NCBI RefSeq assembly: GCF_002775205.1 | Contig: NC_036462.1 | Coordinates: 32,603,114-32,667,113 of the forward strand | Direction: 5' to 3' | Length of the DNA: 64,000 nt | Source: Xiphophorus maculatus | Lineage: Eukaryota; Chordata; Actinopteri; Cyprinodontiformes; Poeciliidae | Program-made: the position numbers and the translations under genes | Notes under the pieces: generated by a model | The model's database searches: none | What the model was told of the DNA's origin: nothing | Seen by the model: the letters and a program-made list of their open reading frames with translations, nothing else | Shown here: piece after piece, positions 44,450-56,920 of the stretch | Layout: every line of letters starts with the position of its first letter | Position numbering within the stretch: position 1 is the stretch's first letter

Positions 44450-46314
44450 GTGAGTAAAAGGCCTTTTGAATAGAGTAAGTCTCATATTGAAAATGTCTGC
44501 ATTTCAGATGGTTGGAAAGCAAATACATCATCATTACACGTTAACTGTTAGGTTTAACGTTTAGAATAGAATATACTTAGGTAAAACTGAAAAAAGACTC
44601 AAATCAAAAGGATTCCTGTACTGCATGGCTTTAGTGCTTTTCTCTTTGTTACATAACTCAGCGTGGTTATTGTCAAATTTATAGATAGAAAGAGCCTAAA
44701 CGTCTCAAAGGAAATAGACATACAGAGTACTGAGTGGATGTTTTAGTGATTTCAGAAGATGTTGTGATATAAAAACACCACAATATGTTTTTGTAAACGT
44801 GAGGTTTGTCTTGTGACCACTGTCTAGTTGCTGTCAAAATGAACCTTGCTTGATAAAGATTAAGTCTTAAATAGGATTTTTTTATTATTATTCTTTTTTC
44901 TTCTTTTTTTTTTAGGTTGAAACTCTGTCATGAATGTTTGGGACTCTTATTTTGACTTAAACAAGGAAAACTTCCTACTTTGATGTGTTTTTATTTACAC
45001 ATTCTGCTCACATTGCACATAAATCTGGCTGATAGCCTTTGTTACAACATGGATGAAGCCTCGTCTTTTAGGCATTAGCCCCGCTGCAGAATTAGACAAA
45101 CCTGATTACAGTGGACCTTATCTGTGGATTTTTCTGTGGAACGTAACTCAAAATTATTAGCAGAACATTGATTGAGTCAAGGTTTCCACTGTACACATTC
45201 ATGCATCTTAAGGTATGTTTTGGGTTAAGACTGCTAAAATTGGCAGCTCTATGATTTTTGCAGTGGTTTTAGGTATTCACACATTTCAGCTAATCATGTG
45301 GTCGATAACTCTTGTGAATAATAATAGTCCACCGTCCTCAAACCTGGACTGAGTCCTGGTGCATTGATTACAAATTCTTCGATTTGTGGAACCTTAATTC
45401 TATTCATGTGAGCAGAACAGTGGGGATTTCTAATTTTCTTCAAATTTAGCTAATTTCCTGCATTGTTCTTACAAACCCACCATCATGTGGAATGTATTTC
45501 CACATCCTTAGTTTCAAAGATAAACACATAAAATATGTAACAATGCGATGATTTAAGGGTTTGTAGCTTCTCTGTTGACCACTGTATAGCTTTATCATTT
45601 TATGATTAAGTCTGGTTGGGGTTTTTTTGTCTTTTTTTTTCCATATTTCTCAATTATTTCAAAAAATATTTCAGCCAAACTCTTGTTGTAATAAATTCTT
45701 TAGTCAGTATCGTCTGTCTCTCTCGTTTGTCAAAACAACGTGTAGCATTATTCAAGGGGCTGTCCTTGATTAAATCAAATTGAATTGAATTGAATAATAT
45801 TGATGAAAAAGCAGTAGTTTCCTTTGGCAGATAATTTCACTTACAACAAGACATGTTTCCTAAATTATAAGTGAAATAATCTGCCAGTGGAACTAGGACT
45901 TTTTCCGTCCATATTAAGGAATTACTAACAAAAATCAAACTCTTATATCTTGCTGAAAAGTTCCTGAAAACCAAGTTTTGTCTTATTTCAAATATATTCA
46001 AATGCAAAATACTTTGTAAGATTTTGTGTTTTTGCAGTGTAACATGTATGAGTTAAGGGTTCAAACATCTATCAATGCCACTTTGTCGCCGATCACATTC
46101 AAAACTGTTAAGCCAATGCAAACATCTGATGGACAAAGCCACACACTTCCCTCTTCAGAAAACCATCCAGTTTATCCAAACTACAGGATCCGTGATGGAT
46201 GAGGAGTGTGTCAACATGGGCTTTGACATGAGGGATGAGGCTCCAGAGGAAACTCGTTCAGGACTCTCTTCTTCAATAGAATGTGATTTATCGCTAACTT
46301 TTTCAAAAAAAATT

Positions 46315-46392
<78 letters not shown>
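46315..46392 (+). repeat. TG microsatellite, about 39 units
   Basis: Nearly pure TG with one C interruption at its left end (GTGCGTG). The open frames reading through it are artefacts. Confidence 0.97.
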
Positions 46393-46393
<1 letters not shown>

Positions 46394-49234
46394 CAGTGCA
46401 AACATTTCCTCATTCCGGACTTGTGGAAGAAGGCCAGGTTTACCTTTGAGCTGTCCCACCTGGGTCATGAATGAGGCCTACACACAGCCCACTAACACAG
46501 GGAGACAGGTTCACGCTCAATTTGCCAGTAACATACCAGAGAGGCTGCGCTGAGCCTGGCTAAAACATAGCTGCAGACGAGGCATGTGGCTACAGGTATA
46601 GATCTCAGGATATTACCTGGGTGTGACTGCACTGCACATCACACGTTGTCCTGTACCACTGTTAGTAGTTATTAGTCAGTTGTAAACATTTATACTAAGC
46701 AGTTGAACTCTTGCAGCATCAGTACATACACTGGAAAAACTTGTTTCCTTAGAGAATGTGTTAAGAAAGACCTGCTCTGGACTAGCCTGGTAAAAAATTG
46801 ACCGCTTGTTCTATGCTTTGAGCTGTCGGTCCAGACCTTCTGTCGAAGTTTGAAACGATCGGATCTGATTTGAACCTTCGGCCTTGACGTTTGTGAAGAA
46901 AGTGACACCATGAGAGCTGTGCTACGAATGAAACCGAGCGATCTGTGAACAACCATCGCGCACTGCGGAGAGAGAAACGGCGAGCCGAACAGCATCTTTG
47001 AATATCGCAGGAAGGCGATGGCCAGGCTGGCTCCACTGGACATTTTTCACAAAAACAATACCACATGGAGAACGCCAAGAAAGTTTGCAGCAAGGGTAAA
47101 AGAAGGAATTACAAAATAACTGCTTTCTTCATCAGTCACCTCCTATCTGACCAGTCACAAAGGATTAGACACCAAACGAGAAAAGAATAGTGCCTATAAG
47201 ATCCCGCCTCGAGCTGTGAGAACTCCAGAACCAGAGCTAGACAGCCTTAGCTCTTTCTGCTTTCATTAAGGTTCTGCATGGTGCACAGTTTTCATATAGG
47301 TGCAATAATTTGCATATGTTTAATTTGGTCAAATCAGTATTTTTTCCCTTTTAATAGAAATTCTGTTAGTTTTAACATCCAAATAAACGTTCTACAGTCC
47401 AACCAATTTCTACTCAAGTTACATTCTGACTAATTCTAATTATTAAGATCGCATTTGTTCTTCTGCTCATTTGCACCACCATGTTGTTAAAATGAAACCC
47501 AGAGTGAACTGGTTGATGGTCCAGCAGGTATAAATAGTTTATGAAATAGTAATGAACTTTTTAAATGTACGTTAGTAAGGTGGGATAAACGTTTTTGCTG
47601 GCAGCCTCAGCTTCACATCACTAGCAACTGCATTTTCAGGGCTAAAAATCTCTGCTAGCTAGCAAGCATGACTTGCTGTTAGCTATGTTCCTAATCAACC
47701 TTTTCAACCACATGTCTTAATGTAGTTCTTAGCTTTTGCTAAGTTGATATTTTTTATTCATAATATAAGCTTAGCTTGCTCTGCTGGTCATTACACACAA
47801 CGACAGAGAATAACAGCTGTCTTCAACCGGCTGTCATCACAATATGAATCAACATAAATAGGTTAGGTAGGATTTCTTATTAAAAATAAAGTAGATAATG
47901 TTAATAAAATGGAGCTATCCTTGATAAAATGTGAATAATGTGAATGTTCATATATAAAATTGTCCAGATGATCTTTTTACAGTGTAGCAAGTTGGGTTTT
48001 GCTTAACCTTTGCTGAATTTTAGACAACTTAAGATGATCGCTTTGTTTGCGCTGCATTTTATCAGGGGCCCTCTGAAACTCGACAACATGCAGGGACGCT
48101 GCAGGCTAAGCTGATGGATGTTTTGTTTAAACACACACTGAGACTGACGTGTAAAATCATGCCTCAAGGCATTTTACACAACATGACTTCATGCTGCCAA
48201 AAACAAGCACCGGTATTTGCCAACAACGTCGCAGTCAAAGATAAAACCTGCTTGCTATGACTCAATATAATAACATGTGTGATTTGAGACGTACTATGTA
48301 TTCTAATTTTCACTAGCAATGACTCGGCCAAAACCCTCAGAATCTCATAATCTACTATTACTAACAAAAATCTACTACATGTAGATGCTGTTCAGATTGG
48401 CTGTGAAAGTGCAGACAAATATTAGACAATTGTCAACTTTTAATAAATAGTGTAAAGGTACAATTACCGTTTAAACTGTCTATACTTAGCTTAGTCTATA
48501 TGTGGAAAAAAAATACACATATACAAATCATTTTTAGAGGTGAACCCATAAATTGTACCTGATTTTCTTAATTTTGGATGGTACATGAGAAACTGGTCGT
48601 ATCCACTGATCTTATACCTTTGCAAAGGTCTGACTTTATTGGAACATGGATGACAGCCAGAAGAACGAGGTTCCTGAAACTAGCCGTACATACAGCTCAG
48701 CTTTAGAAAAACGGAGAGGAGCTCTGCCATCCAATGAGAAACTAGAGTAGAGCCGTGCTCCTCTGTATTCTTTCTTTTTCTCTTTCTTTCTTTCCCCATA
48801 AATTGACCCTCACAATATGGCGGCTAGGTTGACGTCTGTTGCTCTGGCGTTCTGTGTGCGTCAGCTCCCTTCAAATTTCTGCCACATTTATGCTGCTGTG
48901 CTGCCACCATTTGGTTAAGTGATGGTACTGCAAGAATGAAGTTTTTGTTTTGTTAGTTTTGTTCTACATCGCAAATATTCTTGTCCGTTTTTTTTACATT
49001 CAGCACCCATATTGCCTCATATTATTAAAACAAAAATAGTACATTTTTAAATCTTTTATATTAGTCCTTATTCCCTTTTGACAGATATTGAAGCTTCATC
49101 AAACTAGCGTCCATATGATTCCTTTTTCCAGTGCATACGGGGATGAATCACTAAATACAGTATTAATATGCACAACTCCCTTTGTTCCCCTGGACCTTCT
49201 TCATTTTCTCCACAGTCGTTAATGATTTGATTGG

Positions 49235-49440
49235 ACTTACATCTGGAAAGACTTCACAACATTTTATTATTTTGTAACTAATAAAGTGATGAAATAATAT
49301 TTCTGAATTATGTTTTGTTACAGCCTTTCTCCAAAATGGATTCAATTAACTTTTCCCCACAAACCTCTGCACACAATACTCATAAGTGAAATGTGGTTAA
49401 AATAAAGCAAACATATATTCCATACAGTGTATGAAAACCA
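49235..49440 (-). mobile_element. Tc1-like element fragment
   Basis: Words such as TTACATCTGGAAAGACTTCA, TTTTGTTACAGCC and CTCATAAGTGAAATGTGG follow the reversed body of the same Tc1-type repeat. Strongly diverged. Confidence 0.3.
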
Positions 49441-50249
49441 AGCCCCATCTCCACTGATCATCTTTCGGTTCATGTGTTTCTACAACTCCACTAAGAGCCT
49501 CGCCTCTGCCTGGAGGCCCATAGTAACGGTTTACATCAAAGCCCAAATCAAGTTATGAAGTTGCCCACAGATCTTTGAGATTATCCAGAGATATTTCTTC
49601 ACCTCCACCTGCACACATGCAGATGTGAGGATAGAAAATACATGCCGGGATTTAAAATAAAAGCCACATGAAAGACAAGAGAGACGAAGGAAGAGAGAGC
49701 AAAACAGAGGCAAAACCAACAACTGAGCAACTCAGATTCAGCAACTTTGCTGCTTTAGTATCGCAGAAGTAAATCCCCATATAGTTGTATTGAAATGTTA
49801 CAGAGTAAATTATTAATTTTTCCAATCCCCCTCCCCCCCATGCATCCTGCCTTACCATATATGGTATGTTGGAGAATCCAGTTAACTGAAACGCATTTAG
49901 TTGCTACTGTTAATATTAATTGCATGATCTATTTTACAAGCTTACCCTTCAATTTGTCAGCCAGTATGATATTCCAAAAATGTATTTAATTTTGGTTGTG
50001 TCCAAAATTTATGTGAACGTTGCATCTAACATTCAGGGAACCTTTGGGAAATGCTCCCTTATCCACAAATGGTGTAAAATAGACCCACACATCGGAGAAC
50101 CTTCAGGAAATGTTATCTCTATGGTTACTGTGTAGGTTCCGGTGTAAAATGGTTATTATTATGTCTAAATATAAACATATTATTATGTCTAAATATAAAT
50201 ATATATTGGAAAAGTATACTAAAACAACTTCTCCTCGGTTACTCTAGAG

Positions 50250-50469
50250 CAGGGGTCTCAAACTCCAGTCCTCAAGGGCCGCAGTCCTGCAGGTTTTAGA
50301 TGTGCCACAGGTACAAAACACGGGAATGAAATGACTTAATGACCTCCTCCTTGTGTAGATCAGTTCTCAGAGCCTTAATGACCTAATTATTCTGTTCAGG
50401 TGGTGCAGCAGAGGCACATCTAAAAGTTGCAGGACTGCGGCACTCGAGGACTGGAGTTTGAGACCCCTG
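50250..50469. mobile_element. hAT-type MITE, 220 bp, with palindromic 8-bp target duplication
   Basis: Starts CAGGGGTCTCAAACTCCAGT and ends with its inverse. Nearly 50 bp of each end are inverted copies (CTCAAGGGCCGCAGTCCTGC against GCAGGACTGCGGCACTCGAG). Flanked by CTCTAGAG at 50242-50249 and 50470-50477. Non-coding. Confidence 0.93.
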
Positions 50470-50559
50470 CTCTAGAGGTCCTGGTGTCAAATGGCAACTA
50501 TTTTGTCTAAATATAAACGAATTCTTCAGGACAATATACTAAAACAGATTTCCACTAAA

Positions 50560-50941
50560 GGTTAGCGGTGAATCTTGTTCGGTTAAACTCGGTAGCACTC
50601 GGTAAAGATGGGCGTGTCTGACTCTCGCGCGTCTCAATCGGCGTGTGGTACAATCGGATGATCCTCCGGTGGGCGGAGCCTAGCAGGAGGAAATGGTGCT
50701 GTTGGCTTCTTAGGAAACCGGCGACGACGAGCATCCGCACCCCGTCAGTCTGTTCATACATTCCCTGTCCCTTCAGTCCAACGTCAAAAACTCCAGCTTA
50801 TACCGGGATAATTTTGTCAAACAAAGTCTGAAAACACGTTACAACCGGTACGTTACAACCAAGCAGCTCCTTGTATGCTTCGCCGTGGAGAGACGTCTGT
50901 GAAGAACTCGGAGGTTACGGTTTCAGAGAAGCTGCCGCAGG
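50560..50941 (+). promoter_or_regulatory. etnk2 promoter and 5'UTR region
   Basis: CpG-containing sequence with a GC box (GGGCGGAGCC, 50671-50680) and no TATA box at an expected place. It leads to the ATG at 50942. TSS not determinable. Confidence 0.4.
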
Positions 50942-51088
50942 ATGGAAACGCAGATACATGTGCCTGTCGGGTCGCCGGTTATCAGAAAAATTCCCGTGTT
51001 CGTAGACGAGCACAACGTGAAAGAAGGGGCGATGAAGCTCATTAAAGAGTTGAGACCGGCGTGGGAGCCTGACAGCGTCAGAACCAAG
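50942..51088 (+). CDS. etnk2: etnk2 exon 1
   Basis: 49 codons, METQIHVPVGSPVIRKIPVF then EGAMKLIKELRPAWEPDSV. Donor AAG|GTAACA. Confidence 0.88.
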
Positions 51089-54000
51089 GTAACATTAGCC
51101 GCTGTGCTAGGCTAGGCTAAGATTGACAGCTCCGTAGCATCACCGGGCTGAGGCAGGGGCAAGGCCGGGAAACATGACCTATTCGGCAGGTTGCATTTCT
51201 TTTACAGTGCGCTGACTGCTGGCGAGACGCTCTACTAATTTATTAATGATAGTGGATTATATGTCTAATATGTTCTGATAGTCATGTTGGCAAAAAGATA
51301 TTATTGTCATTCCCGGTCTTGGGACCATTTGCCTCATGTCTTCCCATTCACTTTACTCTTTATTTCATGTCTATTAATTGAACAATAAATACCACTGCAG
51401 CCTAAAACAACAAAACAAACACAAACCCCCCACTTGAATCCAAGCTCCACAGCATCTGGGGATCAATGATGCGCCTTTCAGTTTAACAATTGTACAATTT
51501 AAAGATAGTTGGACAAAGAAAAATCTGAAAGGTGTGGCTTGCATTTGTATTCAGCTTGTCTCCACAAGCCAGGCAGTTTCACCCATTCCAATATCTTTGA
51601 GGAACAATTTTCAAGAAGCATCACATATATCTAACGTAATGGTAGTGGAAGTACAGTGTTGTTGAAAGTGATCAAAGATCAGTCAGTCAACAACTACTGC
51701 CATGACATCATTAAAACAAGCATATCTGTAGATCTGTTAGTGTCAGTCAGGGATCTCTGACCGGCAACAGGCCAGACTGCTTCACTGCTCTAAAGTAAAA
51801 CGTAGCCAAACCTTCCTGTTTGGACTTCTTGCTGTCCTTTAAGATGTTTACTGTTAAAGGGTCCATAATTTGTCCAAAGAGGAAGACCAACTGTATTCAG
51901 CTGACTTTGAGTTTTAGTTCTTTGTCATGTCTCCAGGTTTTAACGTCGGCTTTGTACGCCTGTGTGACTGAATGCTGATAGCAGCTGCTGGGAGCAGTGC
52001 AGTCAGAACCTTCATCAACTCAAGCAAGGCCGCAGTAACGGCACAGTTCAGCGAAAATATTAGATAATGGAGAAGCATTTTGTGATCTGCAGCTCATTTC
52101 AAAGCTATTGATCTTTGACCCTATGTCTTAAACGTTTGTGTCCGTCCCAAAAGTGGGATTTTCAAATTAAAGCTGAGGGTGCCCAAACGTGATTTTTTTT
52201 TTTTGCTCAGCTTCTCTTGATTTAAAAAAAAGAAAAAAAAAGAAAAGTCTGCATCAGACGGCAGTAATTGTGGTCTGTCAGTAGGACTAGTCAACACAAA
52301 AACCTGTTGAGATCAGATGGAGACTGGAGTCTGGCAGTGGGACAGGGGAAACTCGCCCTCCTCAAAGTCAAACCAGTGTTTCTGCGCCAAATATGGTGAT
52401 ATTCCTCTCATGCTGAGGTTTTAAAAAAAAAGGAAAGAAATAAACTGAACTTGCTGGGTTCTTTTCTAGTCATCTTGGTAACTCAATGCATTGCATTATG
52501 AAGTTTCATCAAGTTTCCATCTGTTTCAAAATCAGGATCACAGGTTGGTGTGTTTTTTCAGGCCGATGCCAGTTTTTTAAAATTTTTTATTTATTTATTT
52601 TTTGAACAGCTCATTCTTTGTCTGAGGTGAAGCAGGAGCATCTTTCTTCTTCTGCGCCTCTGGATATTTGGTGGTGAAGACATTTCAGGTGGATCAGCTG
52701 CAAACTCTAACCTGAGACCTGCTGGCTAGTAAAGAACATATTTAAACCATGCCTACCTCATTTTTTACTGCAAGAAGTTTGAGTTCCAATTTGTATAAAA
52801 TTTGTGACCAAATTCTTTTTGTACTTTAACATGATTTATTTCTGTTGCATTTAGATGATAGAACCAGAAAATCCTGGTTGAGTTCTGGTTAGAAGACAAA
52901 TTAAAAAATACTTCATTAATCCCAAAATAAAATAAAATAAAATGGACATTTAAAGTGACTCAGGTCCAGATTTTACTGCTCTTCGTCTCCAGCTGCACGT
53001 TTCAAACACAGCTAGCATGTTTGCATCATAGTAGCTAATCCTTGCCTGAATCTGGTACCACACACACTGACCAGACACACACCTGCTGCTGAGGATGTAA
53101 ACACTGTGCTACATGCATTGGTGTTAGACGCTGCATTGTGTGCTGGGTGGATGGGATCAGAGCTGTACTGGGACCTGTGTGTGTGTGTGTGTGCGTGCGT
53201 GTGTGTGTGTGTGTGCTGGTGAATGTTCAGTGATAACAGAGATGCCTGTGCGCCCGTCTTGGTGGCGAGTCGCGTTTGGAATGTCAGATATGTGTGAGTG
53301 AGCGTCTGGGCAGAGACGGACGCAGGCAGCCTGTATGTTGGTATTGTCAATCAGACATTTAGTTTTTCATTTCTAGGGCTTTCTGCTTGCTGTTGGTATT
53401 GCAGAAGAGCCTGACTGATGCAACGAAGTTGGGTTTCTATAAACTCCTTGAACATTCCTAAAACCTCTTCTTCAATAATCCATTTTCTTCATCACCTCTT
53501 ATGAAAATATAAATCAGTTTGAACATTGGAGATGGAATCTCAGCCAGTTGTGGAAAGACCCCACATTATTGGAAAACTGACTGGTGACGGTGCAGCGTTT
53601 CCTCTAAGGCTTTTTTAAACCTTGACAGTGGACTGTCAAGGTAACGTAGTTACACAATCAAGTAAAAGTTACCTTCGGTTTAGGGATACACTGTTTGCAG
53701 TTTCCTGGCCGATCCCAGATTAATGATCTTCAAGTAGCCTGACCTTCCGATTTTATATATATATATAAACATGACTAAAAAGATATGTGACTTTGCAATT
53801 AAGCACCTTGAAATTAGGTCTCCGTCTTTAGCTCTTTGTAAAGCTCCACCTTCAGGAAGTCATCACAACATGGCTCCTCTGTTAACCCGTTTTAACAACG
53901 TTTTCACCTGCGTTGCACTGAGAAGAAACTCCTCTAATGAGCTCAACATATCTGCAGTTCCACCAGGTTTTTGCTAGTTGCCTCTGGCTAGTCTGAAGGA

Positions 54001-56864
54001 GCTGAGTGGGAGAGGGTGGGAATAACATTATAACATGATGTAAAGCTCAGAAAAGTCGATTTTACGTAACACTGCCCCTTTAAATACCATAAGCCTTCAA
54101 AGTGTATCTGAAACATTATGTATGAAGGCTAAACTATATTAATCAACCAGGGTTTCCCCCAGAAAACTTGCTAAGCCTGGTGGTCGGGGTGCCGAGGCGG
54201 TCCACCGGTGGGCCATTGTGTTTTTGTATTAAAAGATGTTAAGTAGACAGGAAATGTAAAAAGTATTACTGGGTAATTATATGTTACTGGAAAACATCAC
54301 CAGTGAAACGCTATTTATACCCACAACTAGTCTTAAAAACAATAAATCAAAAAACAATAAAAATGAATATCAATTATGCTGAATGAATTTAATTGAGTGG
54401 TTTCAGTATACATAAATTCAAAGATTTCAAATTGTTCAACATTTATATGTAAGATTTTAAGGAGCTGGCAAGTTTACTTTGTAAAAGTTGAAAGAACAAT
54501 ATCCATAGTTAAATTGTTTTGTTACCATAGCTACAATCCGATGCTGTGAATTTAATCTTTGAGTTTGATCTCTGTTTGCCCACAAATACAAATTAGTAAA
54601 CTGCGATTATAACTTATTGCTTTTTAGATTGGCCAATTAAACTACTCCCTTCTCCCAGATTAAATCTAACACAGAAGCTGTTAGTTGCTTGTGTCTTTAG
54701 CAGCAAGTTCTGCTCCAGGCCTCATACAGCCTTGGACCGGTCTTGCATGATGAGTAAAATCCACTGCACTGTGCAGAGACGCACAGAAAACCCCCCAAAA
54801 CGTCATTCTGAAGGTGTGGCGTCTTATTTTGCCTTGCCAGAGGAAACCCTGGGGTGCCGGAGTGGCGTAGACAGTTGACAGTTTGTTGTGGGTATGATCC
54901 AGAAGGCGGTGGTGTGATTCTAAATCATTTATTGACACACCATGCTGCTCCTCCCTTGTGTAAGAGCCAAACATCTCTCACTTCATCGGTAAATAAAGGA
55001 GAATGTGTGCAGACCTGCTGTTCCTCTGCTTCATTCTGCTGCAGCCCATCATATTTACACAGGTGTTTCTCTGCCCTTGTTTGGTGAACAGAACACGCTA
55101 GCTGCCATGGTTGCTGTGACAGACGTTTCCGTGGTAATGACTGCCCATGTGTGAGATGTTAGGGTGATTTCGTAGAGGCTCGTCAGCGCTGACCTTCCCT
55201 CTGTCCAAGGCTTCTACTGATCAAGGGTCCGGTTGCACTAACTCATCCTGGTCTTCGTCTTTTGCAAAAACACCAAACCTACAAAGAGCCAAAGCTCTGG
55301 CATCAGTCTGAGCTCCTTTGCAGAGAACTTGTTGGGTGTTTTTCCAGGTTTCACCTGCCTTGCTTGTGATGGTCCTCTGGTTCACTGTGGCAGAAATGAT
55401 CAGCTTTAGTTCTTTTTCTCCATCTTCAGAAGAACTGAAGATGTTTCAGTGTTTGGTTCCTCAGCCTCCATATTGTGTGTGACTCTGGTTCCAAGACATT
55501 TTCCCCTTTCCTTCCAGACTCTGCAGCTCAGTTTCTTGGTTTTGTGTTTGGAATTATACACTTCCAAGTTCCACCTTTTACCTTTCTCAAGATGAGGTCG
55601 TCAATTGACAGAGTTTTGACATTGTGTCAGTTAATTTAGAATCATGCCAACATCTGTATTGGAGCTGGGCAATATGGCTGAAAAGTAAAACCAAGACCGA
55701 ATTTTATGTTTCTTCTTTTTTCTCACATTGTTTTCTTAAAAAGAAATTACAAATAACTGAAGAACTGGCTTTTATTTCAACGATCTGTTCTGTGATTTGA
55801 CCTGAATTCAAAGTCCAAATAAGTAGAAGATTGTCAAAGTTAACGTCTTCAAAAACCAAAGATTCGATCAATCACTAAAATTGATAAATGGACCTCAACT
55901 TCCTTAATTTTGGTTGACTGGTGATCAGTTGATACATACAGATGAAAAAGTATTGGTAACGACCAAGACCATAATTCCAACAACCGGAATAAAGACTGAA
56001 GTCTGTGCACCTTTAGTACTGACACTATTCTCTTGTAAATAGAAGGAAGAAGCTGGCTCAAGTCAGTTTTCATGAGGTGTAGCAGGTTGGAGGTGGGAAT
56101 GTTTCAGGAAACATGCTTCATAGCAGGAACGCTAACTTCCTGTCTCTCTCTTCAAGTCCTTCACCGATGGGACCACCAACAAACTGGTTGGTTGCTACGT
56201 GGACGACAGCCCCGACGACGTGGTCCTCGTCCGAGTGTACGGCAACAAGACGGAGCTGATCGTGGACAGAGACAACGAGCTGAAGAGCTTCCAGGTAGCG
56301 ATGGGCGTGTTGATGGGTTGACCTCCAGGCGCGTGGGGTTTGGTTCTCCTGCCTAACCCGTTCTCTGCTCCGCCGCGCTCCAGGTGCTGCACGCTAACGG
56401 CTGCGCCCCGCGCCTCTACTGCACCTTCCAGAACGGAATCTGCTACGAGTTCATGCAGGGGGACGCTCTGGGGCCGCAGGACGTCCGGGACCCCACCCTG
56501 ATCCGGTTAGGACCGCATCATCAACCAGTTGTTTTCTGGGTCTGAACTCATTGTCTAGCCGATTCATTGGTTCTGTTCTGCTCTCAGGCTGATAGCCAGG
56601 GAGATGGCTCGGATCCACGCCATCCACGCGCACAACGGCTGCATCCCCAAGCCCAACCTGTGGATCAAGATGCGGCAGTACTTCTCCCTGGTGGCCACAG
56701 AGTTCACCGATCAGGCCTCCAACATCAGGTAAGCTCTCTCTTTCCACTTTGTTCAACTTTCACCGTGATGACCATGTAAATGTTGCCTGAAGAGCTGCCT
56801 GATTTGCCTGGAAAATAAGTGGGAGCAGCTGTGGTTTCCTGCCACGCTCTTGTCACCTCAGCAC

Positions 56865-56920
<56 letters not shown>

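Larger units (their letters stand above)
44450..50249. other. Intergenic region between the tmem147 relic and etnk2
   Basis: No intact gene. It holds a long TG microsatellite (46315-46392), two overlapping - strand frames of about 100 codons at 46690-47093 without recognised motifs, and a Tc1-like fragment near 49235-49440. The rest is AT-rich. Confidence 0.55.
51089..56156 (+). other. etnk2 intron 1, 5.1 kb
   Basis: No exon. It contains a Tc1-like scrap near 51525-51600, a GT microsatellite at about 53177-53215, a TTTAAAGG-type MITE (53655-54084) and a CAGGGTTT-type element (54148-54851). Confidence 0.65.

Noticed and set aside
46075..46449. Open frame with poly Val-Cys
   Set aside because: Pure translation of the TG microsatellite.
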